Below are positions 1 through 11,098 of a stretch of DNA of 64,000 nt, one piece after another. The translations under genes and the position numbers were made by a program. Origin of the DNA: Chamaecyparis obtusa. Taxonomy: Eukaryota > Streptophyta > Pinopsida > Cupressales > Cupressaceae. The number at the start of each line of letters is the position of its first letter. Position 1 is the first letter of the stretch. The stretch spans positions 247,001-311,000 of the forward strand of contig BSBK01000522.1 in assembly GCA_027943335.1 (NCBI GenBank). Direction: 5' to 3'. Below the pieces are notes generated by a model, which did not search any database, had not been told where the DNA came from, and saw only the letters and a program-made list of their open reading frames with translations.

Positions 1-337
1 TTTGAAAATGGATAAAGGAGTACCTTATTATGCATACAATCATGTGGAACAATTGATTTGGTGAGGAAGATCTTAGACATTTAAATATCTACTCATGAGA
101 ATGACTTACTTGGAGGGATCTACAAGATGCGCTATAAGATTGTTCAGGGATCATAAGGGAATAGTACTCCAAAAACATATCAAGTTTGACTCTGAGAGGA
201 CGAAAATGAATGTATAGACCTATTTATAAGTGGATAATATGGAGAACTAAATTGTTAGGCATGGAGTTTAGGAGGCCATTTTTTAGGGTTTTATCACTAT
301 TGAACTCCAAAATTTGTCAAAATTTAGAGCTCCAACA
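1..337 (-). repeat. 3' LTR of element H (partial)
   Basis: This is the first 337 bases of the downstream LTR, read on the minus strand from TGTTGGAGCTC at 337. It matches 4085-4418 with roughly 25 substitutions and a small insertion near 108. The rest lies left of the window. The purine-rich stretch just above it (about 338-350 on the minus strand, AGAAAGAG) is a weak polypurine-tract candidate. Confidence 0.75.
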
Positions 338-698
338 TGCTCTTTCTAGGGAGGTATGCTCCCTATGAGCATAGTGAGATTCCTATTATCTTTAGGAGAA
401 GCAGACCAAATTGATTTATTTAATTAGATTAATCCTAATATGAAAACTTCATATGGTGGTCCCAGCCCCCCTAAAAGGATTGTCAATTCTTTCCTCTGTC
501 AAAAACTTGATTTTGATCATGTAACAGTATAAACCTCCTAGAGTATCATCATCATTTGCTTCACTACTTAATCTAGTTAATTTCCTTTTCAAATGTTTTT
601 TGTCTTCTTCACATCTATGCAATTAGTCTATTTGATGTCATATGTATAACATTTAGGACTTCCCATCATTCTTAGTTGTAATGAATCAAAAAAAATTA

Positions 699-2315
699 TT
701 ACACTTCATATTTATTTGAAAAACCTAATCCTTTATTATGCCCATTTTCTTTTGAAAATGTCTTGAAGCTAACTTTACTGTCATATTTAGATTTTACTTG
801 AATATGGTTTTTACAGTAATGATTAAAATTCTCATTGTCACAAACATGATTTCCCTTTTCTCCTTGTGATTCACCTTTTACTTGCACATCACTTTTGAGA
901 GGAAATTTTTTTGGCAATTTTTTCTTACATTTCTTTCCTTTTGAAATATTTATGTCACCAACCATAATATCCAAAATAGGCTCCACATATATTTCTTGAT
1001 GATACTTTAGATTACTAATTTCTTTTGAACAACATTTTATTTTGTCCATTGGTTCAATTTCCTAATATTCTGGAAATACCTTATAATCCTCATATGCTGG
1101 ATCTGGGCATGCATAAGAATTAATTTCAAGAGTATCATGCCAGAATATTTTGTCTTCTTTTACTATATCATCACAAGCTACATCTTCTTCAATTATTTCA
1201 TTATATAGCGGATTTGAAAAAAAATTGAAGTTATTTTCAGATATATTTTCTTCTATATGTTGATCATAATGTGTATTCTCACTAAATGCATCATCCTCCT
1301 AGAAACCATATGACTCTTTTGTTTCATACACTTCCTTCTCATCAAAGTAATTGCTATTTGTAGGAATGAATTGATTTTATTTATGTTCATCAAGCACCTC
1401 ACAGGAAAGATTTATTTTTTGCATTGTTTCATTTTCGTGAGCAGGAAAAAAAATTGAACTATTTTCATGAATCTTCTTCTGATATTCTATGTCCAAAAGT
1501 TCTAAAATTTGTTCACTACTGAGTGAACCTTCCTCCTCCTCCTCCTCTACATTGCTAGCATCTGCATCTTTTTCATAGGTTTTGTCATTACAATAATCAT
1601 TTACACATGAATCAATTGTTGATTTATTTAATTCCATGTTCTCTACTATGGATTGTGCCATATCATCAGTCCTTTCACATTCATTATTTTATGCAACCAT
1701 TTGTCCAATAATTATTTCATGTACTTGATTGAGCACAAATCTCAACTGGGAGTCATGCAAGATTTTGGACTCATATATCTTATTGCATAGCTCATCATGT
1801 AGAGGCCTAATATTTGAATGTATTTGCCCATAAATTTCTAAAATTCTTTTGAAAAAATCTACTACATATTCATTTTCATATCTTTCTACATTGAAGAATG
1901 TATCCAAAAGAGATATACAAGATCCTGATTCCATAGTACAATTCTGAGTTTCTTCTTGTGTATACAATTTCTCATTGTCTTCTTCAATTGTGTCGTGGAA
2001 TTCATTTCTAAACCATCACTCAAATTCCTTCCATGCTAAGATACTTTGAGGGGGAAATGAATTATGATCTTCTACATAAATTTAATAGTCATTTGTGAAC
2101 TCATAAAATGCCTCCAAATGCTTGAGTGCTAATTCATCTCAATCTCCATGAAATTTTGGTGCAAGCTCTTCAATTTTAGGAAATAACTTATTTTGATTAC
2201 ACAGGATGTTTCTAAGGTCCAATGGTTTAAATGCTTCAGGAACAACTAGTTCTCTCCATTGGTTTGATTTTGGTTTTTGCTGATTAACTTTATACGAATG
2301 TTTATTTTGGTACAT
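699..2315 (-). pseudogene. gag-like polyprotein of element H (nonsense-mutated)
   Basis: This is one minus-strand frame of about 538 codons, from an ATG at 2315-2313 to the stop at 699. It is broken by about seven stop codons but by no frameshift that I could see. The N-terminal third reads like Ty3/Gypsy gag: APKFHGD, then HLEAFYEF, then AWKEFE followed after a stop by WFRNEF, then VVDFFKRILEIYGQI. Capsid gag proteins of plant Gypsy elements have this order. The C-terminal half is acidic (a run of Glu near 1540) and then basic (a Lys-rich segment near 930), and I do not recognise it. No CCHC zinc knuckle is visible. The product would package element RNA into particles; as it stands it is dead. 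Gag identity is fairly sure, the C-terminal role is unknown. Confidence 0.7.
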
Positions 2316-2566
2316 TTTGAATACCTGAATCTTCTTTCTTTATTCATTAGATTCTTTTTAATAGAGTCACCACCTCTTTCAAAGGGGAGCTATGTGTCTC
2401 CTTCTAGGTCTTCTCTCTCAGCGAAGTAACTGGTTGAAATACTTTTCAATTGTCAAAGTGTCCACCTCTCTACGAGGAATATTTTTTTCTGATCTTCTGG
2501 GTTCTTCCTTCTAGCAGAGTAAACTTTTTATGTCACCAAAGATTCAAGAAAATATTTTTAAGCAAC

Positions 2567-2584
2567 TCCCCAGTAGAGTTGCCA
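2567..2584 (-). other. Second (duplicated) primer-binding-site-like sequence of element H
   Basis: On the minus strand TGGCAACTCTACTGGGGA sits next to a TGTTGGG-like LTR edge (2588-2594). It copies the site at 2686-2703, 119 bases away, within a diverged tandem duplication of the leader. Confidence 0.5.
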
Positions 2585-2685
2585 ATTTGTTGGGTGACTC
2601 AGATGGGGAAAACTAAACAATCCAATCTTCACCAAATTAACACCAAAGCTTCTAGGTAAACTTCAAAAATATTGTTATGAACAAC

Positions 2686-2703
2686 TCCCCGGCAGAGTCG
2701 CCA
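2686..2703 (-). other. Primer-binding site of element H
   Basis: On the minus strand TGGCGACTCTGCCGGGGA lies three bases inside the 5' LTR end (2707). It resembles the tRNA-Arg-type primer sites (TGGCGACTC...GGGGA) used by some plant Gypsy elements. The position fixes the minus-strand orientation and the LTR boundary. Confidence 0.65.
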
Positions 2704-2706
2704 ATC

Positions 2707-4418
2707 TGTTGGGGGCCAAATCAACAAATTGGAAACCCTATCAGCTATGCCAAACTAAATGCTCAAATATTCCAAAGGATTTGGCCAATTGACGGGAATG
2801 ATTGATTATGATCCTCTTCAGACTCTGGAGAACCAAGGTAGGTAGGCCTATACTTTAACAATGTCTCCTAGTTAAAGCTTTTTATAGAAGATTGGCTTAT
2901 ATTTGTATTTGAACTTTTGTGCGATCTCTCAAGATGTAAATGATGTCTTGAGAAAGATCAAATTGTGTGCTTCCCAATTATAACTTATCCTCTAATTATT
3001 GACATTTTGTTAAAATATTGAATTCTTTATATGTTGATTGTTGTTTATGATTATGGTTTTCTTTTAGACAGAGACTTCAGTATATAATACTAGACCTGTG
3101 CCTTCTTCCTATTGCGCTATAAAGTCAATTTACTCCTTGATCCCACATATAAATTTGCGAGACAATTTTCACTTCCACTACTTGAATGAATCTATCAACT
3201 GCTTTGACCTTTTATGTCTTCAATTATTAAATCACACTAGAACTAGTCTTAGTGAATTTAAGTTTTATTGGGAAAAGACCAATAAGACATAATTAATATG
3301 CACAACTATATGAACTCTGATAATCAATCTGTAGTATAATTAGAAATAACTTCTCCGTACAACGACTTAGATAGCTTCTACTTTTGGGAAGATAAATCAC
3401 AAATAACTGATCAAATTAAATAATTAACCCACAACTTTGACAGAAAAACAAAATACTATACTTATATTAAAATTGAAACGTCTTCTTATAAAGATTATTT
3501 ACATTGTGATGATATTGATTAAAATATAAGTGCTTCTTCTCTTTACATTTTACACCACACATATATATGTGGTTGAATGGTTTTTACACCCCTTTAGGGT
3601 GAAAAAACAACACCCTATTAAAAAGCATTTTGAGAAAAATAATCAACTAATTAAAAAATAACTACCTATCTTTTGGATTTGGGTTTGGTCGCAAATCCAA
3701 AATACCTCATGAAAAGCTAAGATTTTAACTACATCTTGGAAATCGGATTTTCTGAACTGGGTCTTTTCATATTTTCAAATTTTGATTGTTTTAATCTTTT
3801 GTCGATGTCATCTTTACAAAAGTCTAAATTCCAACATCTCAGAAACCTTTTCTTTCATAATTTTGATTGTTCCTGTCACAACGCTTCCTTCCTTACTCTT
3901 TTATCTTTGAATTGAAAACAATCTGATGCTTAATCCCATTTCATCTCTTTATACATCTATTTTTTCATCTCATCAATTTCCTTGATTGAAATTTTTTTTG
4001 TCAATTCGTCGAGCCACAATTTGTTCCCAACAAATAGTGTAAGTTTATGAAACATTTTGAATGTTATAGTGGTACTCATAGAGCTTTGAAAATGGATAAA
4101 GGAGTACCCTATTATGCATACAATCATGTGGAACAACTAATTTGGTGAGGAAGAGATTAGACATTTAAATATCTACTCATGAGAATGACTTGGAGGGATC
4201 TACAAGATGCGCTATAAGATTGTTTAGGGATCATAAGGGCATAATACTCCAGCAACATATCAAGTTTGACTCTGAGAGGATGAAAATGAATGTATAGAAC
4301 TATTTATAAGTGGCTAATATGGAGAACTAATGTGTTAGGCATGAAGTTTAGGAGACCATTTTTTAGGGTTTTATCACTGTGGAACTCCAAATTTTGCCAA
4401 AAATTTAGAGTTCCAACA
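2707..4418 (-). repeat. 5' LTR of element H
   Basis: A 1,712-base LTR, minus strand, starting TGTTGGAACTC (4418) and ending CCCCAACA (2707), so the termini are the usual inverted TGTTGG...CCAACA. Its first 334 bases match window positions 1-337. The short open frames within it have no coding signature. Confidence 0.75.
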
Positions 4419-6576
4419 ATTGCCATCATCCAACCTCTTTAAATAAACACAATGGTCTAAATTAAACCGAATGTATCCATGCTCAGTTATAAAACTATCA
4501 AATCTAATATACCATTGCCGAGGTGCTTGCTTCAATCCATATTAACTTTTCTTCAATCTGTACACTAAGTTCTCCTTAGCTTTGACCTCAAAACCTTGTG
4601 GTTGTTGCATATATATTTCTTCTTCCAAATTACCATGGAGAAAGGTTTTTTTAACATCAAGTTGTTCCAAATGCAAATCTTCAATATCCATAACACTTAA
4701 AACAATGCATATAGAAATCATTTCTACAACTGGAGAAAAAATCTCATCAAAATCAATGCCCTTTTTCTATGCAAATCCCTTTATGACTGACGCGGCTTTA
4801 AATATTTTCTTATATCCATCCTCCTCTTTCAACCTATAAACCCATTTATTTGGTAAAGCCTTTTTACCTACAGGCAACTTACATAATTTTCAAGTTTGAT
4901 TTTTCAACGAGGAGTCAATTTCTTCTTCCATTGAAAACTCTCATTGAACCTTTGTATCCACTTACACAACTTCATCATATCCTTCTGGTTCACTAGCATC
5001 TTTTAATAAAATAGAATACAAAGAGTGAGATCCTTTCAGGAGGTCTATTTAGCCTTGTTAACCGTCTAACATTCACTGGAGTTTGTTACATTGTTGTTGT
5101 TGTTGTGGAGCATGAGGGACCACTAGAACATCATCTTTTGGAATACATCCAACACTACATAATCATTTTATTTCTTCTCATGTTGTTGCAACTGATCTTT
5201 GTACAACACTTTCTCATTGAATATGACATCCATGCTTCTTAAAATTTTATGAGTTTCAAAAACCAAAGTCTATAGTCAAACTCATCAATGCCATATCCAA
5301 CAAATATGCATTTCTTTGACTTAGCTTCCATCTTGGTTCTATTTTCAAAATCTATATGTGCAAATGCTTCACAACCAAAGATAATGAGAAAAGAATAACG
5401 CACCTTCTTACCTGTCCATACTTCCTTTGGAATATCACAACCCAAAGAAGTAGATGGACCTCTATTGATTAAATAAACAACATTGTTTATAACTTCTTCC
5501 CACATATTTTTGGGCAGTCCAACATGCAACCTCATGCTCCTTGTGTGCTCCATTATTGTCCTATTCATGCATTCATCCACTCCATTTTCTTGTGGAGTCC
5601 TTGCAATTCTTTTCTACCTACGAAAACCATTAGATGAACAATAATCTTCAAACTCTTTTATGTAATAATCACCACCATTATCAAATCTGAGATATTTTAG
5701 TTTTTTACCAGTATCATTCTCAACCAAGCTTTTCCATTTTTTAAAAGTTTCAAATACATCAGATGTATGCCTAAGGAAATACATTCATACTTTCCTAGTT
5801 GCATCATCAATGAATGTAACATAATACAGAAAGCCACCAAAGGAAGATACTTAAGATGGTCCCAATACATTTGTATGCACAAACTTTAATTTCTCATCTT
5901 TCTTTTCCTTCCCACTTTTTAGAAAACTAACTCTCTTTTATTTTCGATACACACAACTTTCACATAAATCCATATTGACACATTTTAGACCTAGTAAAAC
6001 TTTCTTTGAATGAAGTAATTTCATACCTTTTTCACTCATGCACCCAATTCTTTTGTACCATACTGTTGTTTCATAATCCACAACGATCATTTCATGTTCT
6101 ACCTGCTCAATTGCAACAACTATTTCTGAACATTGACTTTTCTCTGTAACTATTAAAGTAAAAGGAACAATATGACTTGTACAAAGATATAAGGTGCCTT
6201 CTTTCACACCTTTTTCTACTACTAAGGAACCTTTTGAACCCTTCCAATTTTTATCATTAAAAATAACTGTGCAACCTTTATCACCTAGTTTCCCTGCTGA
6301 AATTAAATTCTTACTCAGCCTTGGAACATGCCTTACCTCTTGTAGTAGCCAAAAAAACCCATTATGCAACTTAATCCTATTTCTTCCCTTTCCAACAATT
6401 TGACAGGGTTCATTATCTCCCAAATAAACTAGCCCAAAATCACCTTGGACATAATCAAGAAAATAATTTCTATGGGATGTAGCATGAAATGAGGACCCTG
6501 AATCTAGAACCCATGAATCATCAACATTTTCTAGGGAAAGAAGCAAAACATCCTCTTTAGATTTATTACTCACCAC
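4419..6576 (-). pseudogene. Copia pol of element G: protease, integrase, partial reverse transcriptase
   Basis: Order on the minus strand: aspartic protease with active site VLDSGSSFHATS (about 6500); GAG-pre-integrase zinc region with WYKRIGCMSEKG and LCESC (6060-5945); integrase core with an FIDDATRK-like segment near 5800, a YLRFDNGGDY-like segment near 5690 and PQENGVDE near 5580; integrase C-terminal part with PKEVWTGKK and KKCIFVGYG (5580-5239); then reverse transcriptase with LPNKWVYRLK (about 4840), LDVKKTFLHGNLEEEIYM (about 4640) and YGLKQAPRQWY (about 4530). It ends at 4419 after a LDHCVYLKRLDDG-like segment. The YVDD catalytic block and RNase H are absent because element H interrupts the gene. 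Several in-frame stops and shifts are present. Confidence 0.85.
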
Positions 6577-7383
6577 ATTTGCCTCCTTATTGCCTTCCTG
6601 TTTGTCTCCTTTATTCTTCTGAGATCAACAATCTTTCTTCATATGAGCTGGTTTCCCACAGTACTAGCAATCATTTGGTCGTCTAGATTGATACCTCTTG
6701 CCCTTTGATTTTCCTCATGATTTCCCACAACTTTCAGAATTGTTTCCTCACTCCTTTGATCTACCTCTACTTTCTGCATTCAAAACACTACCTGATGTGG
6801 ATCCATCTGAGATTCTCCTACAAATTTCCTCACTCAAAATAACACCAACAACATCATTAAATTTTAGGGTATTTGAACCAGAAACAAAGTTACTAACAAC
6901 CATTACCAAGCCATTCTAGCTTTCAGGAAAAGAACACAAAATCAAAAGAGCCCTAATTACTTCATCAAAATTGACATTAACATAAGATAATTGACTAGTA
7001 ACTATATTAAACTCTTATGAATGATCAACAACTAATCCACCTTCTACCATCTTCATATTAAATAAACACTTCATAAGAAATACTGTATTTGAAGTGGAAG
7101 ACTTTTCATATAACTTTTATAGGGTTTCCATCAACTCTTTAGTTGTCTTTGCTTGTGTAATATTAAATGCCATCAATTGTTCCAGACATAAATGAATACT
7201 ACCAAGTGTCTTCCTATCCAAGATATCTCAATCCTCATCAAACATTCCTATCAGTTTCTTGGATTTTCCTTCCAATGGCCGCCATAAATCCTTTTGATAG
7301 AGATATTCCTCCATTTGCATTTTTCATAACTAAAAGTTTTACCCATTAAGCTTCTCAACCTTCAACTTACCCTCGCCTACCAT
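6577..7383 (-). pseudogene. Copia gag of element G
   Basis: Minus-strand gag from an ATG at 7383-7381 (next to VGEGKLKVEKLNG). A LILCSFPESWNGLV segment near 6930 is a hallmark of plant Copia gag (UBN2 family), and a zinc knuckle near 6640 reads YCGKPAHMKKDC with its first Cys region hit by a stop. Function: nucleocapsid and RNA packaging. It is broken by stops and at least one frameshift between the N-terminal part and the conserved core. Confidence 0.75.
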
Positions 7384-7435
7384 TACTCCCACTCAATCGT
7401 GAGACCTTTCTGCAAAGGATAACTGAAAAAAAACC

Positions 7436-7449
7436 TAGCTCTAATACCA
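7436..7449 (-). other. Primer-binding site of element G (initiator-Met tRNA type)
   Basis: Minus strand TGGTATTAGAGCTA, one change from the standard plant Copia site TGGTATCAGAGC, lies 2 bases from the LTR end at 7452. Confidence 0.8.
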
Positions 7450-7451
7450 CT

Positions 7452-7873
7452 TGTTACGATTGGAAGATAGATATCTAACAGTTAGATGCAAAGCTTAACT
7501 GATAATGCAAAGGAATAAAACACACATAAATAGAACAAGAAGACACAAAAATTTAACGTGGCTCACCCAATCCTAGGCTATGTCCACCAAACAGAAAGTC
7601 CACTTATTTTATTATCTAGTGAAGAGAAAATTACAATATGATACTATTTCACATTACATCGCCACTTATATATAGGCTCTTTAGGCGGTTTACAATGTCG
7701 GTTAATAAGTTAACCCTAAAAAATACTCGATGAGTCAACCTAGGGAAATGCTTGACAAGTCAACTAAAAAACACTTGACGAGTTAACCCCCCCCCAAAAA
7801 AAAATTTTAACCCCACGATAAATGGCGAGTGTACAATACTTGTCTGATAAGTCACCACAAACCAACAATAACA
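7452..7873 (-). repeat. 5' LTR of element G
   Basis: About 422 bases, minus strand, TGTTATTG (7873) to CGTAACA (7452), so the termini are TGTTA...TAACA. It contains the R/U5 segment with GTGGACATAGCC and GAGCCACGTTAAA that is common in plant Copia LTRs. The outer boundary at 7873 is inferred from the terminal match, because no second LTR is in the window. It holds a C9A9 homopolymer pair near 7786-7804. Confidence 0.65.
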
Positions 7874-8640
7874 CCAAGCAACTTCACTAGATCCATTAGC
7901 AACAACAAGAGAGAGAAGATTGTGGATAATGAATTGATAGTCCATGGAAGGGTTCTCGAGGGATATAAGGGAAGTAATGATTGCCATTGCATCTACATGT
8001 CAATTATATTTTCGTGGGATAGGATCTATGATGTAAGAAGCAAATTTATTTAACAATAATAATACTAACTCACTGTATTAAGAGAGTTTAGTTTGATTAG
8101 CTTGATATGGTCCCATAACTTGTCTTATGATCAGTTAGAAATCACCTTAGATATGCAGGGGTTGAATTTTAAAAGATAAAGCCACTTTCAAACCAGCGAT
8201 AAGGGTTTCACACTCAACAATATTATTGGCGCATAAGAAATTGAGGCAAGAGGATAGAAGAATCGACTTTCCTGAAGGAGGTACTAATATAACATTAGCA
8301 CCAAAGCTAGTTTGACATCTGGATCCATAAAAAAACATGTCCCAAGTGTTGTTCACGTCTAAAGGGAGGACAATGTCGTTAAGAAATGAATCTTGATTAG
8401 GCAAAGTAAAAGGTGAATGAGCATTAGCTAAATGGTTGGTTAAAGCTTGACATTTAATTATTTTTGAGAGACAAACTTAAGATCAAATTCAGACGACATA
8501 ACCCATTTCGCTAAGCATCTAGAGAGATTGATATTAGAGAATAGATGCTTTAGTGGATCAAATTTGATGATAACATGTATTCCCAAAAGGGTTTTCCCCA
8601 CGCAAATTACTGCGTTGTGGTATGCATACTATTTATTATT
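7874..8640 (-). pseudogene. Fragment of Tat-lineage Ty3/Gypsy pol (RNase H and archaeal-type RNase H)
   Basis: Minus strand: DPLKHLFSN followed by LAKWVMSSEFDLKFV (8560-8460) is the end of the retroviral-type RNase H and its connection. WDMFFYGSRC, then NNIVECETLIAGLKVAL, then an LIIRQVMGPYQ-like segment (8350-8110) is the second, archaeal-type RNase H seen in Tat elements. The usual FDGS is FYGS and EYEAL is ECETL, so two catalytic acids are lost. Both ends are cut, and the Copia LTR at 7873 marks one break. It is old and dead. Confidence 0.7.
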
Positions 8641-11098
8641 ATTTTTGTTAAAAGTCAACTTCACTACTAGCCAAAACAACATTGAAAGCATCAGAACTTT
8701 GTCAGAGAAGCTACATAATTTAAAGGAGATTAACACCACTGGAGTTGTCAATTTTGGTGATAAAATTGAAGGGTATAAGTTGAGTACAAGAAAACAAGTC
8801 ATTTTATTAGATAAGGGATGTTGAACATGTATGCTAGCAACATGAAGAAGTATATTGAGTAGGGCAAAAATGATTTGCAAGATTTGGTCAATCTCCATAT
8901 GAATGTCTATAAGTATGAAGTGGAGTTTGCAAAGACTGAAAAATTTGCATGAGTGCTGTTTTGCTCGAGCCTGTTTTGTTTTTACTAGTATTAGCCTATT
9001 TTTTGGTTGTTGGTAGCCTATTCTTTGACGACTATGTTTGCAATGAATCAATGATTAGCTCATTGCTATTATGTTTATAGTTTCTCCATATGGTACCTTA
9101 TTATTGTTGTTCCATGGTGGCGCCATATTTGTGCCCTCCAAGTAGAATCCACTATCATCAAGGTAAAAATTTATGGCAACTTCAAGCAATATCGTATGGT
9201 TTCCCCGTGGTAGTATTCTATGTCCTACCTCAAAGTAGTATCTGGAATATATTTAGGTAGAATTTTACCTTACTTTTTGTTAGTAGATGGTGTAGTATTC
9301 ATGCTTATTTTAAGATGTTTAACAAATTCTATCCATGGGAACTTTTAATTTTTCCATTTGCAAGGTTCTTGGTGAAGCATTTATTGTGAAGAAGTGTGTA
9401 AGCTCGATAAAACAAGAAGGTTCGGAACTTCCAATGAAATCCTAATGGCAAGTATATAGAAATCTCATTAACATAAACAAACCGACATCCAAATATGCAG
9501 ACGATAATGCAATTAAAATGAACAGAACACAGATAGATATATAGAAAGAATGTAGAAATAATCCTTTATGCGGATCGAGGAAACACAATACAAGGCTGCA
9601 CAATTCCAAATGAACGGAATTAATGCTTCGGTAGATATGCATGCAAATCTGGAATTCACAAGGACTGCGCTAGAGAAAGAGGGCACAACCAAACAGATGA
9701 AATTTGCATTTTTAATCGGCGAAGAATGCATCCTTATCTATATATTCTTTGGATGACTATCTAAAAAGTTATTTTCAAGTTGGCTACCTTTTTATTTTGA
9801 CATAATAGTTCACGTGTAATACAAATTGGGGACAAAATGTAATGATAAAAATTGCATACTCTACACTTTCCTCTTTCATTTTTAGACTCATTCGGACCTA
9901 ATTGTCACTAACGCAATGAGACAATTAATGCAATGACTCGTGTGCATAACAATGTATTTTAGGTAGAAGTTGGCAATAGCCTAATTTGACCTTTGGTTAT
10001 ATCTCCTATTCAACCCTGGGACCAACCTTGCTCCTATTCTTATCCCTCTACCACTAGGTTAAGAAATGCCTTCATTGTTTATACATCAACTACTTCTGCT
10101 TAGATTTTTTGTTGTGGACTTAACCCTAATGATTTCAAAATTCAAATTTGAATTCCACACAAGTAAACACTTGTAATTAACCCTATGACATTCTAAGCAT
10201 ATTGCATGAATTCCTAATGTCTCTCATTATTATGCTAGGTCATCAAATTAGTAATCCAAATATATGACTAAGAGAGAATCATCATTGCCTATTAAACTCC
10301 CAAGTTTGGTGACACACTCATTTTCTATTGAAGATCTAGACATCAACCCAATACTGCATTTGAAGATGCAAAATAATCATTCAATTGTAGCACAATTAGG
10401 TGTCTCCTCCAAGAAATATGCGGTAGTCCCATATTACTGTCACCATATGTTGACCCAAAAACAAATAGCTGGTATAATAGCCCGTAAAAGCTCCTTTCCT
10501 TTCAAATTCAGATTTGTAAATCAAATTCAAATTCAAATCTACAATCATAATGAACAAAGCAATTTCTTTATTCCAAGGTGGATATCTGTTTAATCCCATT
10601 TTCTTAATACATAAACATACCCACTAACAATATCCATCGCAATCAAAACAACTTCAACCAAAAGCCAAACACCATTATTTTATTATTTCAAATCTTTCAG
10701 TCCAAACTCTGCAAAACTTGTTGATATATTTCTTTACAAAACTAAATATCTATGCGTATAGATTGTGCAACTCACAGATGCTTCTCATGTCATCCCAACA
10801 GTGGTGGAGCTTCTTAATTTGTTTGGTAACACAGATCCTTTAAAAAGTTGTGTAATTGATTAGCACATGCAACCTCTTGTATTGCTCCATCCCTTGATTG
10901 CCAGAAGCATTTCCATATAGAAAATTAGTGTATCTGCCTTTTTTTGTACAGAGTTAAATTATATACTTTCATATCGACTGCCTTCAAGCATTTCCTTCTC
11001 TCTCAACTGAAAAGGGGCTAAGAAAATTTACTGAAACAAGAGCTTGGTTAAGTATGGTCCTGTAACAAGTGAGATTATACAAGAGAGCCCACTAAAGA
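8641..11098. other. Gene-poor stretch, no recognised gene
   Basis: I recognise no protein domain, RNA gene or element end here. A short open stretch on the plus strand at 8819-8950 (MLNMYASNMKKY, then VYKYEVEFAKTEKF after a stop) looks protein-like but matches nothing I know. The frames around 9440-9760 and 10264-10593 are short and have no coding signature. The part nearest 11098 probably holds the 3' UTR of the OXS3-like gene; a minus-strand AATAAA lies near 10680. Confidence 0.4.

Larger units (their letters stand above)
1..4418 (-). mobile_element. Element H: gag-only LTR retrotransposon (TR-GAG type), left LTR cut by window edge
   Basis: The block 1-337 is repeated at 4085-4418, about 8% different by eye, and both copies end in TCCAACA. 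Read on the minus strand, the LTR runs from TGTTGGAA at 4418 to CCCCAACA at 2707 (1.7 kb). The second LTR starts at 337 and leaves the window. Between them lie a primer-binding site, a leader, one long gag-like frame (2315-699) and a short tail (338-698). There is no protease, reverse transcriptase or integrase, so the element would need pol from a relative. It interrupts the reverse transcriptase of the Copia element at 4419-7873. The target-site duplication cannot be tested because the other flank is outside the window. Confidence 0.8.
4419..7873 (-). mobile_element. Element G: Ty1/Copia retrotransposon, 3' part cut off by element H
   Basis: Minus-strand Copia element in the canonical order 5' LTR (7873-7452), primer site, gag, protease, integrase, reverse transcriptase. 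Coding similarity stops abruptly at 4419, in the middle of reverse transcriptase just before the YVDD motif, where the LTR of element H begins. The missing RNase H and 3' LTR should lie left of the window beyond element H. All reading frames carry stops or shifts, so it is dead. Confidence 0.85.

Noticed and set aside
8629..9051. 140-codon minus-strand frame
   Set aside because: No domain, composition like random AT-rich DNA, and it overlaps an equally unsupported plus-strand frame.
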